Positions 4,796-5,006 of a stretch of 5,006 nt of DNA are shown in pieces. The translations under genes and the position numbers were made by a program. The stretch's first letter is position 1. Each line of letters opens with the position of its first letter. The DNA lies in assembly GCA_016219235.1 (NCBI GenBank), contig JACRBO010000452.1, positions 1-5,006 of the forward strand, given 5' to 3'. The notes below the pieces were generated by a model. It saw only the letters and a program-made list of their open reading frames with translations, was not told where the DNA came from and did not search any database. The DNA comes from Chloroflexota bacterium (GTDB lineage: Bacteria > Chloroflexota > Anaerolineae > Fen-1058).

Positions 4796-5006
4796 TCAGA
4801 TTCGCCCAAACTCACGCGCCATCTGCGACGCGCTGAAATGGATCATCGTCGGGCGGCCATGCGGGCACGTTCGCGGCGAGGCGCATAATTCCAGTTGGCG
4901 AATCAACTCGTTCATCTCCGCCGCCGATAGCACCTGCCCGCCCTTGATGGCCGCACGCTTGCAGACGCGCGTGATCAACTTCGCTTCCTCGTTGGCCGCA
5001 AAGGGC
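4796..5006 (-). CDS. mutL: DNA mismatch repair protein MutL, C-terminal end (5' part outside window)
   Basis: The last 69 codons of mutL enter from the right edge and end at TGA 4798-4796. The fragment shows the end of the MutL C-terminal dimerisation/endonuclease domain: PFAANEEAKLITRVCKRAAI at the edge, then KGGQVLSAAEMNELIRQL, and the conserved CPHGRPT box. It closes with FGRI, matching the usual FxR ending. The CPHGRP box and the preceding C-K-x-A-I segment belong to the zinc/manganese site of nicking-type MutL proteins, found in organisms that lack MutH. This copy is therefore expected to cut the error-containing strand after MutS recognition. The main endonuclease motif (DQHAxxER) would lie beyond the window. 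It leads the minus-strand operon; the next gene begins 9 nt after its stop. Confidence 0.95.
   Translation of the reverse strand, partial: PFAANEEAKLITRVCKRAAIKGGQVLSAAEMNELIRQLELCASPRTCPHGRPTMIHFSASQMAREFGRI

Noticed and set aside
1..5006. CRISPR array, tRNA/rRNA, transposase, integrase or replication origin
   Set aside because: No regularly spaced repeats, cloverleaf or rRNA core sequences, terminal inverted repeats of an IS, or recombinase motifs are visible on either strand.

Overview
This window looks like chromosomal DNA of a GC-rich bacterium. The best guess is a Chloroflexota member (Anaerolineae-like). This rests on general resemblance only: a secreted DNRLRE-repeat protein, a divergent membrane prepilin peptidase, a two-ribbon zf-TFIIB protein and small unnamed genes next to an endonuclease-type mutL. 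No rRNA or tRNA marker is present, so the taxonomy is a weak inference.

Layout. Positions 1-651 (minus) hold the 5' part of a gene for an exported protein. It has a signal peptide, then the second half of one DNRLRE domain, then the start of another, and it runs off the left edge. A 285-nt divergent spacer follows, with an extended -10 promoter (TGCTATACT) reading right. Next on the plus strand come a TTG-started A24 prepilin peptidase (937-1698), a 71-codon helical protein (1712-1927) overlapping by ATGA an AbiEii-like nucleotidyltransferase (1924-2496), a decayed second copy of the last ~31 codons of the prepilin peptidase (about 2503-2617), a small cupin (2617-2922) and the SRAP/YedK DNA-crosslink protein (2928-3587). 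A long near-perfect hairpin (3589-3639) separates these from a minus-strand operon read from the right edge: 3' end of mutL, a 125-codon gene, a 129-codon gene and a zf-TFIIB zinc-ribbon protein. These genes are 9 nt apart, overlapping by 4 nt, and 2 nt apart, in that order.

Main observation. The small-protein/nucleotidyltransferase pair lies between an intact prepilin peptidase 3' end and a degenerate duplicate of that same 3' end. The duplicate's stop codon still overlaps the cupin start (TGATG). The simplest reading is that the ancestral order was prepilin peptidase-cupin-yedK and that the two-gene, lower-GC module came in at the 3' end of the peptidase gene while an intact gene end was kept or restored. 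Integrative elements that use protein-gene 3' ends leave a similar trace, but no integrase or transposase is visible here.

How the genes fit together. YedK/SRAP (abasic-site crosslinking) and MutL (mismatch repair) are both genome-maintenance proteins, but they lie in convergent units. The two small genes behind mutL are uncharacterised. The first has a conserved-looking R-K-R-H-x-H cluster and an E-T-A-F motif that faintly recall BECR-fold RNases.
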